Assembly (NCBI GenBank): GCA_030432295.1
Contig: JAUIHI010000015.1
Coordinates: forward strand, 62,001 to 126,000
DNA length: 64,000 bases
Direction: 5' to 3'
Origin: Anaerolineae bacterium
GTDB lineage: Bacteria; Chloroflexota; Anaerolineae; Caldilineales; Caldilineaceae
The translations under genes were made by a program, and so were the position numbers. The notes beneath the pieces are model-generated. The model had not been told where the DNA came from, did not search any database, and saw only the letters and a program-made list of their open reading frames with translations. Shown piece after piece: positions 63,282 through 64,000 of the stretch (position 1 is the first letter of the stretch; each line of letters begins with the position of its first letter).

Positions 63282-64000
63282 ATGCGCTTATATACTCTTA
63301 TTCTCACTATTCTGTTCATTCTGGCAAACGCCTTGCCTGCTGGCGCGCAGGAGAAAAGCTGCCCCAACTGCGCGCCCGTCCCGGCTGGCTCGCTGCACTT
63401 GCCCTATCGCTGGGAAAGTGCCGGGGGGATCACACTCCTGCAAAACCGACGGGGTAGTGGCTGGTCGGCCCGCTTGGAGAGCGGCGTGGATGTGCGGCTC
63501 TCCCCGTTGAGTGCTGTGGGCGATCTGAACGGGGACGGCGTCGATGACCTGGTGTTGCTGCTGGAAAGCCGGGCCAGTCGCCGGGGACCCTACGCCGCGG
63601 GCACACGCTGGGAGATGCTCGTCCTGCTGGGCGAAGCAAATGAGGCTGACTCTGCTGCGGCTGGCGTCACCTTCAGCCTTTCGCTGGGCGTGACTGGACT
63701 CCGCATCGCCGATGGAAAAATCCGGGTCGGGCTGACCGAGGGGGAGAAAGCCTTTGAGACGGCCTTTATCCTGGAAAGCGACGGCCTGCACCGGGCCGAT
63801 GGCGAATTGACTGTCCTGACCCATCTGGTGCGCCGGGAGGAGACCCTCTCCAAAATCGCGGCCCGCTATCGGGTCTCTGTGGCGGAACTGATGGCCCGCA
63901 ATGGCATCGCCGACGCCAACCAACTGCACATCGGCCAGGCCCTGACGATCCCTGCCACCCAGCCTCTTCAGACAGATGTGCACGGCGTGCCCTTTGTCTT
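63282..64000 (+). CDS. Secreted LysM-domain protein (3' part cut by window edge)
   Basis: An open frame from ATG 63282 runs off the window without a stop (239 codons visible). Signal peptide (LYTLILTILFILANALPAGA), a CPNC pair, a strand region with VGDLNGDGVDDLVLLLE that resembles a VCBS/FG-GAP calcium-binding blade, and near the end a LysM domain (LVRREETLSKIAARYRVSVAELMARNGIADANQLHIGQALTIP). LysM binds peptidoglycan or chitin, so a wall-associated protein is likely. No ribosome-binding site is visible. Length and C-terminal domains unknown. Confidence 0.85.
   Translation, partial: MRLYTLILTILFILANALPAGAQEKSCPNCAPVPAGSLHLPYRWESAGGITLLQNRRGSGWSARLESGVDVRLSPLSAVGDLNGDGVDDLVLLLESRASRRGPYAAGTRWEMLVLLGEANEADSAAAGVTFSLSLGVTGLRIADGKIRVGLTEGEKAFETAFILESDGLHRADGELTVLTHLVRREETLSKIAARYRVSVAELMARNGIADANQLHIGQALTIPATQPLQTDVHGVPFV

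Overview
The window is a moderately GC-rich bacterial chromosome segment, most likely from the phylum Chloroflexota (Anaerolineae/Caldilineae-like). This is inferred from the gene set: STAND regulators with WD40 or TPR sensors, SpoVS, SIMPL, DUF2344, Pro/Thr-linker lipoproteins, and many dispersed hairpin repeats including the TCGACAAGCTCAGGACAG unit that I associate with such genomes. There is no rRNA, tRNA, CRISPR array, IS element or prophage that I can recognise.

Layout. 1-4.7 kb: the end of a complex I operon (nuoL partial, nuoM, nuoN) closed by a strong terminator. 4.9-8.5 kb: a heterodimeric ABC exporter with one degenerate ATP site. 8.6-10.9 kb: catalase-peroxidase. 11-14.9 kb: a degV-led run of small membrane proteins, then an acetyltransferase and a DUF3124 lipoprotein. 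15-23 kb: an orphan lipoprotein between related repeats, oligoendopeptidase, GIY-YIG protein, DUF362 protein, a DUF433/DUF5615 toxin-antitoxin pair and a flavin halogenase-like enzyme. 23-26.4 kb: a wHTH-cyclase-ATPase-TPR regulator. 26.6-33.8 kb: metabolic and housekeeping genes (sugar isomerase, DUF302, DUF2344, SDR, SIMPL), a higBA pair and gatB. 34-40.6 kb: a TPR lytic transglycosylase lipoprotein, two monohaem cytochromes c, a Met-rich secreted protein and a two-component system. 40.7-48.1 kb: a bacterial homologue of the animal pyrophosphate/ATP exporter ANKH, an 8-oxoguanine deaminase-like amidohydrolase, DUF983, GNAT, a quinate-dehydrogenase-like protein, an alpha-oxoamine synthase and an alpha/beta hydrolase. 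48.1-54.1 kb: RmlD, a family 2 glycosyltransferase, a HerA-like ATPase and a beta-propeller-like lipoprotein. 54.2-59.4 kb: a giant BTAD-STAND-WD40 regulator facing a DJ-1-like/SpoVS fusion. 59.6-64 kb: a secreted protein, an ABC-F protein, a Gfo/Idh/MocA oxidoreductase and the start of a LysM protein.

Four things stand out. (1) Met-rich motifs are shared by the sensor kinase loop, the neighbouring secreted protein and a neighbouring cytochrome, suggesting one copper(I)-type response locus. (2) The ANKH homologue. (3) The divergent pair of a STAND-WD40 regulator and a DJ-1-like/SpoVS fusion, a possible undescribed two-gene signalling unit. (4) A rich population of palindromic units. Many sit just after stop codons, one pair shows compensatory base changes, one is nested inside another, and several are read in frame, including two that encode the charged start of lipoprotein signal peptides.

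Start codons were chosen by ribosome-binding sites where visible. Several genes instead have a -10-like hexamer exactly six bases before ATG and no Shine-Dalgarno, which points to leaderless mRNAs. All family calls come from motif recognition by eye, without database searches.
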